Below are positions 17,432 through 25,558 of a stretch of 64,000 bases of DNA, piece after piece. The first letter of the stretch is position 1. Every line of letters begins with the position of its first letter. This stretch comes from Curtobacterium sp. MCBA15_009 (GTDB taxonomy: Bacteria > Actinomycetota > Actinomycetes > Actinomycetales > Microbacteriaceae), in contig NZ_MJGO01000023.1 of NCBI RefSeq assembly GCF_001864895.1, positions 1 to 64,000 of the forward strand, read 5' to 3'. The translations under genes were made by a program, and so were the position numbers. Under the pieces are notes generated by a model, which saw only the letters and a list, made by a program, of their open reading frames with translations, was not told the DNA's origin and searched no databases.

Positions 17432-17674
17432 TCAGTCGCGGACGACTCCTCCGTACGGCCACTGGACCCAGGACGGGTCACCCGCGTCGAACAGGTGGGC
17501 GGCGAGCATGTGTGCCTCTTGGTAGTCCCGCCCGGAGGCGCCGAGCGCAGCGGCGAGCTGATCGGACACCACCGTGGTCGTCGTGTCACCCTCGCGGACC
17601 TCGTACAGGGCGGGCGGCCCCACCAGGAACAGCCCGAGCACGGCCCTGCGGCCTCGGGTCTTCCGGAACTCCAC
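17432..17674 (-). CDS. small hypothetical protein, 80 aa
   Basis: An 80-residue protein starting at a GTG behind GAGGAGACGAC, a good ribosome site. It begins with a basic and hydrophobic segment (RRAVLGLFLVGPPALYEV) and continues with DQLAAALGASGRDYQEAHMLAAHLF and ends PYGGVVRD. No family recognised. The start would be missed in a search limited to long frames because the frame stays open upstream. Fairly likely real on ribosome site and composition. Confidence 0.6.
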   Translation of the reverse strand: MEFRKTRGRRAVLGLFLVGPPALYEVREGDTTTTVVSDQLAAALGASGRDYQEAHMLAAHLFDAGDPSWVQWPYGGVVRD

Positions 17675-17693
17675 GTCGTCTCCTCGCTCGCGT

Positions 17694-17743
17694 GACCAGG
17701 TGGCGGACGGGAGGCCCGTGGCGGCCCGGCGCCAGGCCTCCCG
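17694..17743. repeat. REP-like element (GGAGGC/GCCTCC family)
   Basis: Arms CGGGAGGCC (17708-17716) and GGCCTCCCG (17735-17743) enclose a GC-rich loop. The first 37 bases are nearly identical to the copy at 20534-20586. Confidence 0.75.
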
Positions 17744-17790
17744 GCCGACGCACGGGGACGTCGCGAGCCGCGCCGCCTCCCCTGCCGTCG

Positions 17791-18441
17791 TCAGCCGGTG
17801 CGCTCCGCGGTCGCGTCGAAGACCGTCGAGAGCGTGCCGGTGATCGCCCAACCCGGTTCGTCCTGCTCGTCGGAGGGCACGATCGTGCCCGCCGCGACCA
17901 GGTCGGCCGCCTGCTCGAGGTACGACAGCAGCGACGGGGCGATGACCTGGTGCTCGTCGTCGTCGCGGCCGAACGTGATGACCTGACCGACCGTGCCGGC
18001 AGCAGCCGGGTCGAGGTCCACGCCGACGTGGTTGCCGCCGCCGTCGTGGGTGAGCGGGATCCACCCGCGCACGGCGTACTTCGGCTGCACGAAGCCCTGC
18101 GGCGTCGAGGACGCGAACTCGTCCATGTCCTCCTGCGCCTCGAACCCGTCCCACTGGTCCCACTGCGCGAGCACGTCGGTCAGCGGCAGGAACGGTTGCC
18201 CGACGACGAGTCCGGCGGCGAACCGCGGGTCCTGCGCCGAGTACGGGTGCTGCCCGTCGTGCAACAGGTACAGCGCGCGGACGTCCTCGGGCAGGCGGTG
18301 CCCGAGGTGGGCCTCGGCGACGGCGAGGTCCCGCTCGGTCGCCGGTGCCCGCAGCAGCGGGTCGCCGGGGACGAGCCCGACCAGGCGATCGAGGGCGGCC
18401 TGCACGCGGACGGCCGTGGTGTCGGAGGGGTCCGGGGTCAT
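17791..18441 (-). CDS. SMI1/KNR4 family protein
   Basis: A 216-residue protein of the SMI1/KNR4 (SUKH) superfamily. Visible are the early helix ERDLAVAEAHLGHRLPEDVRALYLLHDG (the family's hallmark LP-x-x-Y-x-x-h-x-DG segment), a middle region QDMD-type acidic loop, and WIPLTHDGGGNHVGVDLDP, the conserved GGG-N strand. Bacterial members often act as immunity proteins for contact-dependent or polymorphic toxins, but many are stand-alone and no toxin gene is recognisable next to it. The ATG at 18441 was chosen because the upstream residues are low-complexity. Confidence 0.85.
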   Translation of the reverse strand: MTPDPSDTTAVRVQAALDRLVGLVPGDPLLRAPATERDLAVAEAHLGHRLPEDVRALYLLHDGQHPYSAQDPRFAAGLVVGQPFLPLTDVLAQWDQWDGFEAQEDMDEFASSTPQGFVQPKYAVRGWIPLTHDGGGNHVGVDLDPAAAGTVGQVITFGRDDDEHQVIAPSLLSYLEQAADLVAAGTIVPSDEQDEPGWAITGTLSTVFDATAERTG

Positions 18442-18536
18442 CGGCTCAGCGTAGCGACGACCCTCGCGCCGATCCGCTTTCTCGATCAGGGACCGACGAG
18501 CACCGAGCGCGCGGCGGTCCGACGGTCGACCGTGCG

Positions 18537-19415
18537 TCACGAATGGTCGTGCATCGCGGTCGGCCGAGTTGCTCCCCACTCGGCGAGCAGCGCTTTCACA
18601 CGAGGCGAATCACCGGGCATGACGGCGCGCGGTCGCGGCTCCGACAGCCTGGGGAGCTCGTCCCGGGTCGGGTACGACTCTTCGGCTCGGTTCGCGAAGG
18701 ACGTCCAGTACTCCGAGTGGTCAGAAGCCGACTCGAACCAATCTGCTGGTGTTCGTTCCGGCTCGTCCAACGGGTCGAAGCCGAACACCTCGAACCGTCG
18801 AGAGGCAGCCGCTTTCCTTGTCGACTCGTTCCGTGCGGTCCAGTCGGAGTCGGACTTCGCCGCGGAGACGATGACGAGCGCGATCGCGACCCCCAGCGCA
18901 ACCAGCACCGTGCGCCACTGGTACGGCGCGCTGGCATGGAACAAGGAAAGGATGAAGTTCACGACGATGAACAGCGCAACGAGCACCAGCAGCCAGCCTC
19001 CTGCCGTTCCCCATCGGCGGGCGACACGCTCCTTGTCGGACTTCAGCAGCCAGTCACCGGATGCGTGAGAAGCACGATCCGCTTCGCTGATGTGCTCTGC
19101 AACGTCCGCGGAGAATGCTTCTGCTACCTGCAACCGGCGCGCTCGAGCTCGAGCGATGATGGCATTCGCGCGCTTCTCCCAATCGATGTAGGCCCGACCG
19201 TTCTTGGTCTGGGTCCACATCGCCCACTGATGGCGTTCCTGCGAACTGAGCGCGGCCCGGGAGACAGCAAGCTGCTGCGCCTGCAGATGGTTGGTCTCCG
19301 CCGCCCAGGCGGCAGCGCTCGATGCCCCGACGGCCGCTGCTTCGGCCTGGATCTCGGTGCGTTCCACTGATTCTCGGATCAGCCGCTGATTGCGTTGGTA
19401 CTCGGTCTCCGCCAT
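18537..19415 (-). CDS. hypothetical two-helix membrane protein with coiled-coil N terminus
   Basis: A 292-residue protein. The first 110 residues are polar, helix-prone and rich in Ala, Glu, Gln and Arg (a probable coiled coil). Then come two adjacent membrane segments, around GGWLLVLVALFIVVNFILSL and TVLVALGVAIALVIVSA. The cytoplasmic-looking C-terminal tail of about 110 residues has many Ser, Pro and charged residues. A strong site (GAGGGGGA) precedes the ATG at 19415. Codon choice is visibly less GC-biased than in the neighbours, consistent with acquisition by transfer. No family recognised. The 256 bases upstream (19416-19671) hold no gene I can support. Confidence 0.75.
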   Translation of the reverse strand: MAETEYQRNQRLIRESVERTEIQAEAAAVGASSAAAWAAETNHLQAQQLAVSRAALSSQERHQWAMWTQTKNGRAYIDWEKRANAIIARARARRLQVAEAFSADVAEHISEADRASHASGDWLLKSDKERVARRWGTAGGWLLVLVALFIVVNFILSLFHASAPYQWRTVLVALGVAIALVIVSAAKSDSDWTARNESTRKAAASRRFEVFGFDPLDEPERTPADWFESASDHSEYWTSFANRAEESYPTRDELPRLSEPRPRAVMPGDSPRVKALLAEWGATRPTAMHDHS

Positions 19416-19671
19416 GTGCAGTCCCCCTCGCTTCTTCCGATACGAAACTATCGAAGTCGATGCATGGCCTTCCGTCTCCGCGATCACCCCAGAACAGGTC
19501 GCAGCAGTCGACGATCGGACGATGAAGAAGGAGAGTTGCGGGGGCGACGCGCAGTCGACGCACGATCGACGGCATCATCGCCGCGACCGCCGATCGCCCG
19601 GCGCACTCGGGGCGCACATCGCGGCCGTGCAGGCGAGCCTGCAGGGGTCCTGACGGTGGCGGACGGTCGGC

Positions 19672-20432
19672 TCAGCGGCTGACGCCCGGGCGGGCGACGT
19701 CGACCGCCAGGGTCGTCCGCAGCCGTTCCTCGGTGCGGTCGACGTCGTCGAGCCACGGGATGCGCTGGACCAGCCCCGCCGCGAGTGCCGGCACGCTCCG
19801 CGGAGCGACCATCCAGCGACCGAGCGACCGAGCGACCGAGTGAGGAACAGCGACTGCGCGTGCCGACTGTGCCACCCGTCGGCGGCGGAGTAGCCGGACT
19901 CCCCCGCAGACTCCGCGGCGATCTGCTCCGCGACGACGTGCGCGATGCGCAGGGGCTCGAGCGCCGCCGTGACCTGCACGATCCGCACGCGGCTCCGCCA
20001 GCGGAACAGCGTGCCGGGCGCGGTGGCGAACGCGGTGGTGACGCCGAACGCCGACCGCACGTCGCGCAGCGAGGGCGCTGCGTCCCGTGGACCGCACGCG
20101 CCCGCCGTGTAGACGGTGCCGAAGACGAGGTCGTCGACCGCGGCGCCCGCGCCGGTCCGACCGGCGAGGGACCGGACCGGCTCGAACGGCGTCCGGTCGA
20201 GGTACTGGTCGAGCCCGAGCCCGAAGCGTGACCACCAGGGCCGGGGGCGCTGCACCTCGACGCCGAGTTGCAGGACGAGGCTCCGCGGAGCCCGCCGGAG
20301 TGCCCCGAGTCGCGTCTCGAGCACGCCTGCCACGTCGTCCCGGTCGACTGCCCGCCGTTCCGCGAGGTCGTGGCGCGCGACCGTCCGGATGCGTTCGAGC
20401 GCGTCCGGAACGGAGCCGGCGCGTCGTGTCAT
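19672..20432 (-). pseudogene. hypothetical protein gene frameshifted at an 8-bp repeat
   Basis: Reading from the ATG at 20432 gives about 200 residues of protein-like sequence up to HAQSLFLTRSLGR, then turns to low-quality sequence. A second frame supplies a sensible end (WMVAPRSVPALAAGLVQRIP to ARPGVSR, stop at 19672). The switch coincides with three tandem GCGACCGA copies at 19816-19839. Removing one 8-base unit joins the two frames exactly, giving LTRSLGRWMVAPR. The product would be about 250 residues, mostly hydrophilic, no family recognised. It is a pseudogene, a sequencing-sensitive site, or a slippage-switched gene. Kept as one locus. Confidence 0.7.
19816..19839. repeat. (GCGACCGA)x3 microsatellite
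   Basis: Three perfect 8-base units inside the 19672-20432 reading frame. An 8-base change alters the frame, so copy number decides whether the protein is full length. Confidence 0.9.
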
Positions 20433-20533
20433 CCCGTGTCGGTCCTTCCCCTGCCCGTCGACGCTACGGGCCGGCACCCCGGTGCCGGCACCCCCAGCAC
20501 CGGGGACGTGCGGAGCGTCGGCTCACCTGCGCG

Positions 20534-20586
20534 ACCAGCAGGCGGACGGGAGGCCCGTGGCGGCCCGGCACCGTGCCTCCTGTCCG
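20534..20586. repeat. REP-like element (GGAGGC/GCCTCC family)
   Basis: GACCAG-x-x-GGCGGACGGGAGG and the following 20 bases match the 17694 copy; the far arm is GTGCCTCCTGTCC. It occupies the gap between the frameshifted gene and the 20620 gene. Confidence 0.75.
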
Positions 20587-20619
20587 ACACCGCGTCGTAT
20601 CGCACGCGCGACGCGTCCG

Positions 20620-21162
20620 TCAGCGCCCTGCCGCTCGCCGCCAGTCGGCGTTCGCCGCTGCCAGGTGCGGGTAGACGACGAGCATCCGCTGTGGGTCGAC
20701 CTCCCACAGGTCGTCGTCCCACGCCCTGCGGGCGTCGGCCTCGGTGCGGTGGTACTCGGGCAGGTCACGGAGTCGCTCCGCGACGGTGGACTCGGCGATG
20801 GCCGCGCGCACGCTCGCCGTCAGCGGCCGGAGTGCTCCCGCGTCGACGAGCCACTGCACCACGGCGACCATGACCGCGGGGCCCGGCCCCTTCCCCTTCG
20901 TGTCCTCGATGAGCCCGGAGTGGACGCGACCGGGCACGACGACCCACCCGTTCGTCGCCGGGGCGTCGCCGCGACCGGCGATCTGCCGCCCGGAGGAACG
21001 CGAGTCGACGATCTCCCACAGCAGGTACCCCTCGCAGCGGAGGAAGGCGGCGCGGTCGGTGCGGCTCAGCTCCGGGTAGGCGACGGCCGCACGGCCGGGG
21101 TCGGAGGGGCTCGGCTGCGGTGTGGCGTTCACCCGACGCCACCAGTCGGCGAGGCGGCTCAC
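20620..21162 (-). CDS. hypothetical protein, 180 aa
   Basis: A soluble 180-residue protein with no family I recognise. It starts with SRLADWWRRVNATPQ, contains AFLRCEGYLLWEIVDSR, a Gly/Lys-rich turn (DTKGKGPGPAVM), then a helical C-terminal half (VAVVQWLVDAGALRP to EVDPQRMLVVYPHLA). The GTG at 21162 with GGAG nine bases upstream is my choice; an upstream ATG (21282) would add about 40 low-complexity residues. The gap 21163-21338 (176 bases) holds no gene I can support. Confidence 0.65.
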   Translation of the reverse strand: MSRLADWWRRVNATPQPSPSDPGRAAVAYPELSRTDRAAFLRCEGYLLWEIVDSRSSGRQIAGRGDAPATNGWVVVPGRVHSGLIEDTKGKGPGPAVMVAVVQWLVDAGALRPLTASVRAAIAESTVAERLRDLPEYHRTEADARRAWDDDLWEVDPQRMLVVYPHLAAANADWRRAAGR

Positions 21163-21338
21163 GCCGGGACTCCGCGGGAGGGCTGTCGCTGGTCCCGCTC
21201 GTCCGGACCGCTGCCGCTTCCCGCCGTGCCGTGATCGTGCATGGTCCCTCCCCGTTCCGTTGTCGACGGTAGAGGACGCCACCCTCGCGTGCCAGCAGGT
21301 CGCGGACGACTGCTGCCTCGGCGACTACTCTTGAGCGC

Positions 21339-21524
21339 GTGCAACCGTCCAGACGCCGAGGGCTCATTCTGCTCGGTGGTGGGTGCCTCTTCGTCGTGGT
21401 GTTCGCCTCGCTGTTCTTCCTCTCCCCGCGATCACAGGACACGTTGATCCCGCAGATCGCCGTCGTGTTCGGCATCGGGGAGATCGTGACGGGGATCGTG
21501 CTGCTCCTGCGCTCGCGGCGGTAG
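21339..21524 (+). CDS. small membrane protein, 61 aa
   Basis: A 61-residue protein with two predicted membrane helices (LILLGGGCLFVVVFASLFFL and IAVVFGIGEIVTGIVLLL) and basic ends (PSRRRG and RSRR). The start is a GTG; TACTCT lies seven bases before it, so it may be leaderless. Unknown function. It resembles many short DUF-type inner-membrane proteins. Confidence 0.65.
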   Translation: MQPSRRRGLILLGGGCLFVVVFASLFFLSPRSQDTLIPQIAVVFGIGEIVTGIVLLLRSRR

Positions 21525-21620
21525 CCCGCTCGCCTCGGCTCGGATCGGCGTTGCTCGGGTGACCCGGGGTCTGCGCGCCGAGCGCAGGAGTCCCCGAACG
21601 AGGAATCGACCGGGAGCCTG

Positions 21621-21956
21621 CTAGAGCGCTGAGATGACCAGGCCCTGGACGACCACGGCGACGAGGCCGCCCGGCACCATGACGACCAGCGCGACGGGAG
21701 CAGCCCACGCCTGGTGCACCCACGGGTGACCGCCGGGCCTGGTGCGCGCCATCGCGGCGAAGGAGCACGCGGACACGAGCACCGCCCACGCGGCCGTCAT
21801 GCAGATGATCAGCACAGGGTGCACGTCCTGGGTCACCAGCGGGTGGATCACCGGCAGGAGGAACATCGCCGGTGCGAGCACGAACCCGATCCGTGCGATG
21901 CGCCGGAAGGTGGTCCGGTCACTGTTCATCGCCGCGATGGTCGGCCCGTCGGTCAT
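21621..21956 (-). CDS. small membrane protein, 111 aa (paralogue of the 25130 gene)
   Basis: A 111-residue membrane protein with about three helices: GFVLAPAMFLLPVIHPLV, LIICMTAAWAVLVSACSFAAMA and PVALVVMVPGGLVAVVVQGL. It shares long identical stretches (RIGFVLAPAMFLLP, IICMTAAWAVLVSACSFAAMA, TRPGGHP) with the protein at 25130-25558, so the two arose by duplication. It overlaps the preceding gene by four bases. Function unknown. Confidence 0.75.
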   Translation of the reverse strand: MTDGPTIAAMNSDRTTFRRIARIGFVLAPAMFLLPVIHPLVTQDVHPVLIICMTAAWAVLVSACSFAAMARTRPGGHPWVHQAWAAPVALVVMVPGGLVAVVVQGLVISAL

Positions 21957-22294
21957 GCCGACCCCGACCCCGAGGCCAGGTCGGCGACGAAGCCGAGCGT
22001 CCCGAGCACGCGTGCGCCGCCGAAGACGGCGGCGACGGCCCCCAAGCCCGTTCCCGTCACGGCGGAGCGGAACGGAACGGCGGCCAGCCGCCCGCGGATG
22101 CCGACGACGACCGCGGCGACGCCGAGCGCCGCGGTGGCGACACCGAGCAGCCCGAGGACCGGCACCGCCAGGTACGGGTCCGCGACGGCGAACAGGAGCG
22201 GCAGCGCGAGCAACGGCAGGACGAGCAACACGAGTGCGGTGATGCCGAGCGGTAGTGCCTTCGAGCGGCGCGGACGTCCGGATGCGATGGTCAT
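21953..22294 (-). CDS. small membrane protein, 113 aa
   Basis: A 113-residue protein with three to four hydrophobic segments (ALPLGITALVLLVLPLLALPLLFAVADPYLAVPVLGLLGVATAALG and FGGARVLGTLGFV in order; quoted in short pieces only) and a basic N terminus. ATG at 22294 follows AGGGGGAACC. It overlaps the next gene by four bases, giving a two-gene unit with the 111-residue protein. No family recognised. Confidence 0.7.
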   Translation of the reverse strand: MTIASGRPRRSKALPLGITALVLLVLPLLALPLLFAVADPYLAVPVLGLLGVATAALGVAAVVVGIRGRLAAVPFRSAVTGTGLGAVAAVFGGARVLGTLGFVADLASGSGSA

Positions 22295-22373
22295 GGTTCC
22301 CCCTACCGGCACACTACTGCGCCGCACCCCGGGAGCACCGGTGTCCACAGCAGGGCGGAACCACGTCCCTCGG

Positions 22374-22730
22374 TCAGACGAGGAGTCCGACCGTGAGCGC
22401 GACGAGACCGACGACGACGAGCACGGTGGGCACCGTGCTGCGGAGGCGGCGATGCGCACCGGACCACGCTGCCGAGGCTGCGGCGACGACTGCGGATGCA
22501 CCGCCGGCGTAGATGAGCACGAACGCCTCCGGGAAGAAGCCGAGCACGTGGGTCACGAGGCCGGCGATCACGATCACGGACCCCGTGACGGCGTGCACAC
22601 GTGCGGCAGCTGCTCCGGGTGTCGTTCCGCGGAGGTCCAGCAGCGCGGCGACGATGCCCCAGATCGCGGCTGTCGAGAGGACCGCGCCGCTGATCGAGAT
22701 GATCGCGGCGCCGACGACGGCGGCGTCCAC
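22374..22730 (-). CDS. small membrane protein, 118 aa
   Basis: A 118-residue protein with four predicted helices, starting MDAAVVGAAIISISGAVLS and ending in VVVGLVALTVGLLV, with a basic loop (SGAHRRLRST) between the last two. It begins three bases after the stop of the flavin monooxygenase gene upstream, so it is probably cotranscribed with it and may be under the same TetR control. Function unknown. Confidence 0.75.
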   Translation of the reverse strand: MDAAVVGAAIISISGAVLSTAAIWGIVAALLDLRGTTPGAAAARVHAVTGSVIVIAGLVTHVLGFFPEAFVLIYAGGASAVVAAASAAWSGAHRRLRSTVPTVLVVVGLVALTVGLLV

Positions 22731-22733
22731 GGG

Positions 22734-24341
22734 CTACGCCCCACTCGTCGCGGCGGCGCTGACAGCAGCGCCGCGCGGTTCCCCGAACCAGGTCCGGAGT
22801 GCCGTCCCGACGTCGGTGGGGTCGGTCCGCGACCACGCGACGAAGCCGTCGGGTCGGATCAGCATCGACGGCAGTCCGCTCCCCGGTGCCAGTCCGCTCC
22901 CCGGTGCCAGTCCGCTCCCCGGTGCCAGTTCGACGTGGTCGACCCGGTCCGACCAGGGCGCAGCAGCGTCGCGCAGGCTGCCGTCGTCGTCGAGCAGGAC
23001 GGGACGTGCGGCGTGGAGCATCTCGGGGACCCGGCGACGGGTGCCGTCGGCGAGGGTGAGCTGCGCGGACGGCGCGAACCAGCCGGTGGGGCCGTCGGGA
23101 TCGGTGGCACCCGTCTCGTAGCGGACGTCGGCGCCTGCGAGCAGGTCCGCGATGCGCTGCACCGTGCCCGTGTCGGTGAGCAGCTCGGCGAAGAGGTCGC
23201 GGAGCGCCGTGACGTCCGACCCGGGCGCCATGAGCGCCGTCTGCGCCTGCGTCTGCATGAAGACCCGCTGTCCGAGCGGCCGGCGTTCTGCCTCGTAGGT
23301 GTCGAGCAACCCTGCCGGCGCCGTGCCCGCGAGGTCGGCGGCGAGTTTCCACGCCAGGTTCGCGGCGTCCTGCAGTGCGAGGTTCAGCCCGGGGCCGCCT
23401 GCCGCGGAGTGGACGTGGGCAGCGTCGCCGAGCAGGAACACGCGACGGTCCCGGTAGCGGTCGGCGACGCGGGTGTTCCTGCCGGAGAGCCGACGCAACA
23501 GGGCGGCGTGTCCCTGCGCGGGAGGCGCGAGGGCGACACGGACACCGAGGACGCGTTCGAGACTGTCCTCCATCTCGGCCAGGGTCATCGCTGCCCCGTC
23601 ACCGGGGAAGCTGCCCTCGGGTTCGTCCTCCCACTCCGCGGTGTACACCAGCGGGTGCTCGGGGTCGTGGAGGGCGATCGTCGCGACTCCTGTCTCGGTC
23701 CGGTGGAACGCTGCCGCGATCTCGCCAAGTCCGGCGACGCGCACCTTCCCGGGGCCGGCTGCGACCAGCGCGTCGGTCGGGGCGATGAGCGCCGTGCGGT
23801 CCACGACGTGGCGGTCGGTGTTCCCCGGGAAACCGATGCCGGACTGCTTGCGGACGGTGCTCCGCGCCCCGTCGCTCCCGATCAGGTACCGAGCCGACAG
23901 CGTGCTCTCGGCCGCGGTCGTGGTGTCGACGACGGTGACGTCGACGCGGTCGTCGTGCTGCAGGAAGGACCGCAGCTCGACGCCGCGACGGATCTCCACG
24001 CCCAGCTCGGCGGCGCGCTCGTTCAGGACGCGCTCCAGGTCGCGCTGGTTGATGTGCAGCAGGTACATCGGGTTGCGCTCGCCGAGCACGTGCAGCGGCA
24101 CGGGGAGCGCGCCGAAGAAGAAGGCCGGAGCCGGGGACGGCTCGGCCACCCCTGCGCACCGCTCGAACAGGCCGCGCTGGTCCAGCAGACGGACGACCTG
24201 GCCGGTGAGGCCGTGTGCCTTGTCCCACTGGTTGATCGCGGGGAGACGTTCGAGGACCAGCGGGTTCGCACCCGCGAGTTGCAGCTCGCAGGCGACGAAG
24301 ACGCCCACGGGGCCGCCACCGACGATGAGGACGTCGTACAT
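22734..24341 (-). CDS. FAD-dependent aromatic monooxygenase (PHBH/rifampicin-hydroxylase-like)
   Basis: A 535-residue single-component flavoprotein hydroxylase. The N terminus holds GGGPVGVFVACEL (8-20, dinucleotide fold). GSDGARSTVRKQ is the conserved DG motif, and GDAAHVHSAAGGPGLNLALQD is the second FAD motif. The C-terminal thioredoxin-like domain of these enzymes follows. Such enzymes use NAD(P)H and O2 to hydroxylate aromatic compounds, including some antibiotics. Near the C terminus is a three-fold in-frame LAPGSG repeat encoded by an 18-base tandem repeat. It lies downstream of a TetR gene (24376), which likely controls it. The substrate cannot be assigned. Confidence 0.88.
   Translation of the reverse strand: MYDVLIVGGGPVGVFVACELQLAGANPLVLERLPAINQWDKAHGLTGQVVRLLDQRGLFERCAGVAEPSPAPAFFFGALPVPLHVLGERNPMYLLHINQRDLERVLNERAAELGVEIRRGVELRSFLQHDDRVDVTVVDTTTAAESTLSARYLIGSDGARSTVRKQSGIGFPGNTDRHVVDRTALIAPTDALVAAGPGKVRVAGLGEIAAAFHRTETGVATIALHDPEHPLVYTAEWEDEPEGSFPGDGAAMTLAEMEDSLERVLGVRVALAPPAQGHAALLRRLSGRNTRVADRYRDRRVFLLGDAAHVHSAAGGPGLNLALQDAANLAWKLAADLAGTAPAGLLDTYEAERRPLGQRVFMQTQAQTALMAPGSDVTALRDLFAELLTDTGTVQRIADLLAGADVRYETGATDPDGPTGWFAPSAQLTLADGTRRRVPEMLHAARPVLLDDDGSLRDAAAPWSDRVDHVELAPGSGLAPGSGLAPGSGLPSMLIRPDGFVAWSRTDPTDVGTALRTWFGEPRGAAVSAAATSGA
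22873..22926. repeat. 18-bp tandem repeat x3 in the monooxygenase gene
   Basis: Three perfect units beginning AGTCCGCTCC encode (LAPGSG)x3 on the minus strand. Unit length is divisible by three, so copy-number change alters length but not frame. Confidence 0.9.
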
Positions 24342-24375
24342 GAGGAAGAGCCTTTCCGGACGGTGCGGGTGGAGG

Positions 24376-24981
24376 TCAGACGTGCAGGCGGTCGAAGCCG
24401 CTGCCGAGCCGCTGGAAGGCAGCGACGAGCATCGGCTCGAGCGAGCCCGCGTCGCTGCTCGACGCCCAGGACTCCAAGGTGGTCAGCAGGGTGGAGAGCG
24501 CTGCCGCCGCGACGGCTGCCGACAGCGGATCGTCGCGCTCGACACCGAGCCGTGCGGCGATCGCCTGCGCGAGGACGCTGTTCGCGGTCCGGGCGCCACG
24601 ATCGACCGCGGACTGCATGCCGGGTGTCGCGAGCACGGCCATCAGGCCGCTCTGGTCGTCCCCGGACGACCCTGCCGCTCGTGCCCGGTACGGAGCCAGC
24701 AGGACCGCGGTGACCGCCGCCCACAGCGGCTCGTCGTCCGGGTGCTGTGCGAGGTCGGTCGCCGCCGCCCGGACACGTTGCACGTGGCGGTCGGCGATCG
24801 CGTCCTCCTTGCTCGAGAAGTAGTTGCCGAACGTCCGGCGGGACACGCCGACCTGGCGGACGATGTCCTCGACACGGACGTTGTCGAGGCCGCGCTCGCG
24901 TGCCAGCAGCACGGTGGTGACGCTCAGTTCGTCGCGGAGTGCCGCCTTCTTCTGGTCGCGGAGCGACGGGGTTGCTGCCAT
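24376..24981 (-). CDS. TetR/AcrR-family repressor
   Basis: A 201-residue regulator. The N-terminal helix-turn-helix is VEDIVRQVGVSRRTFGNYFSSKEDAI (about 38-63), the classical TetR pattern; the C-terminal two-thirds is a helical ligand-binding and dimer domain. ATG at 24981 was preferred over an upstream ATG (25026) because the latter lies in the operator region. It sits 34 bases before the monooxygenase gene on the same strand, and the perfect palindrome upstream of it suggests autoregulation and control of the monooxygenase. The ligand is unknown. Confidence 0.9.
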   Translation of the reverse strand: MAATPSLRDQKKAALRDELSVTTVLLARERGLDNVRVEDIVRQVGVSRRTFGNYFSSKEDAIADRHVQRVRAAATDLAQHPDDEPLWAAVTAVLLAPYRARAAGSSGDDQSGLMAVLATPGMQSAVDRGARTANSVLAQAIAARLGVERDDPLSAAVAAAALSTLLTTLESWASSSDAGSLEPMLVAAFQRLGSGFDRLHV

Positions 24982-25001
24982 GGACTCACCGTAACCAGAA
25001 C

Positions 25002-25033
25002 TTGCCCAATGCGCAATCATGCCCATTGGGCAA
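25002..25033. promoter_or_regulatory. palindromic operator upstream of the TetR gene
   Basis: TTGCCCAATG (25002-25011) and its exact complement CATTGGGCAA (25024-25033) are separated by 12 bases, 21 bases upstream of the TetR ATG. Size and position fit a TetR-family operator. Confidence 0.7.
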
Positions 25034-25129
25034 CTTGCAAACGGTGCCGGACCACATGGCGGCTGCGTGGCGGAGGTCCGCGGCGGCGTCAGCGAAGTCG
25101 TACGCGGGGTGGTTCCCCTCGAGGTGGAT

Positions 25130-25558
25130 TCACCTGGACAGCAGGAAGAGCCCGTGGATGACGGCCCCGTACAGGAAGAAGGCGGCGAGCCCGCCGGGCA
25201 CCATCGCGATGACGGCTGCAGGCACCGCCCACGTCTGGTGGATGCCGGGATGACCGCCGGGTCTGGTGTTCGCCATCGCGGCGAAGGAGCATGCCGAGAC
25301 GAGTACCGCCCACGCTGCGGTCATGCAGATGATGACCCAGGAGTGCCACTCGCGAGCCACCAACGGGACGACGAGCGGCAGGAAGAACATCGCCGGCGCG
25401 AGGACGAAACCGGTGCGGGCGACCTTCCGGTAGGTGGACCGCTTGCGGTGCATCTCCGCGTCGGCGCGTTGCGGGGTCTCCTCGTCGGGCCAGGAGCTGG
25501 ACAGTGCTCCTGGCCAGGAGTCGGCATCGAAGGCGTCGCTGTCGGCGGGGTCGGGCAC
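25130..25558 (-). CDS. small membrane protein, 142 aa (paralogue of the 21621 gene)
   Basis: A 142-residue membrane protein. An acidic N-terminal 35 residues precede about three helices (GFVLAPAMFFLPLVVPLV, IICMTAAWAVLVSACSFAAMA, AAVIAMVPGGLAAFFLYG). From ARTGFVLAPAMF onward it closely follows the 21621 protein. It starts at a GTG with AAGGA upstream. The function of this pair is not known. Confidence 0.75.
   Translation of the reverse strand: MPDPADSDAFDADSWPGALSSSWPDEETPQRADAEMHRKRSTYRKVARTGFVLAPAMFFLPLVVPLVAREWHSWVIICMTAAWAVLVSACSFAAMANTRPGGHPGIHQTWAVPAAVIAMVPGGLAAFFLYGAVIHGLFLLSR

Noticed and set aside
21714-24713. A 999-codon plus-strand open frame
   Set aside because: Antisense to the membrane genes, the monooxygenase and the TetR gene; long frames without stops are common opposite GC-rich genes.
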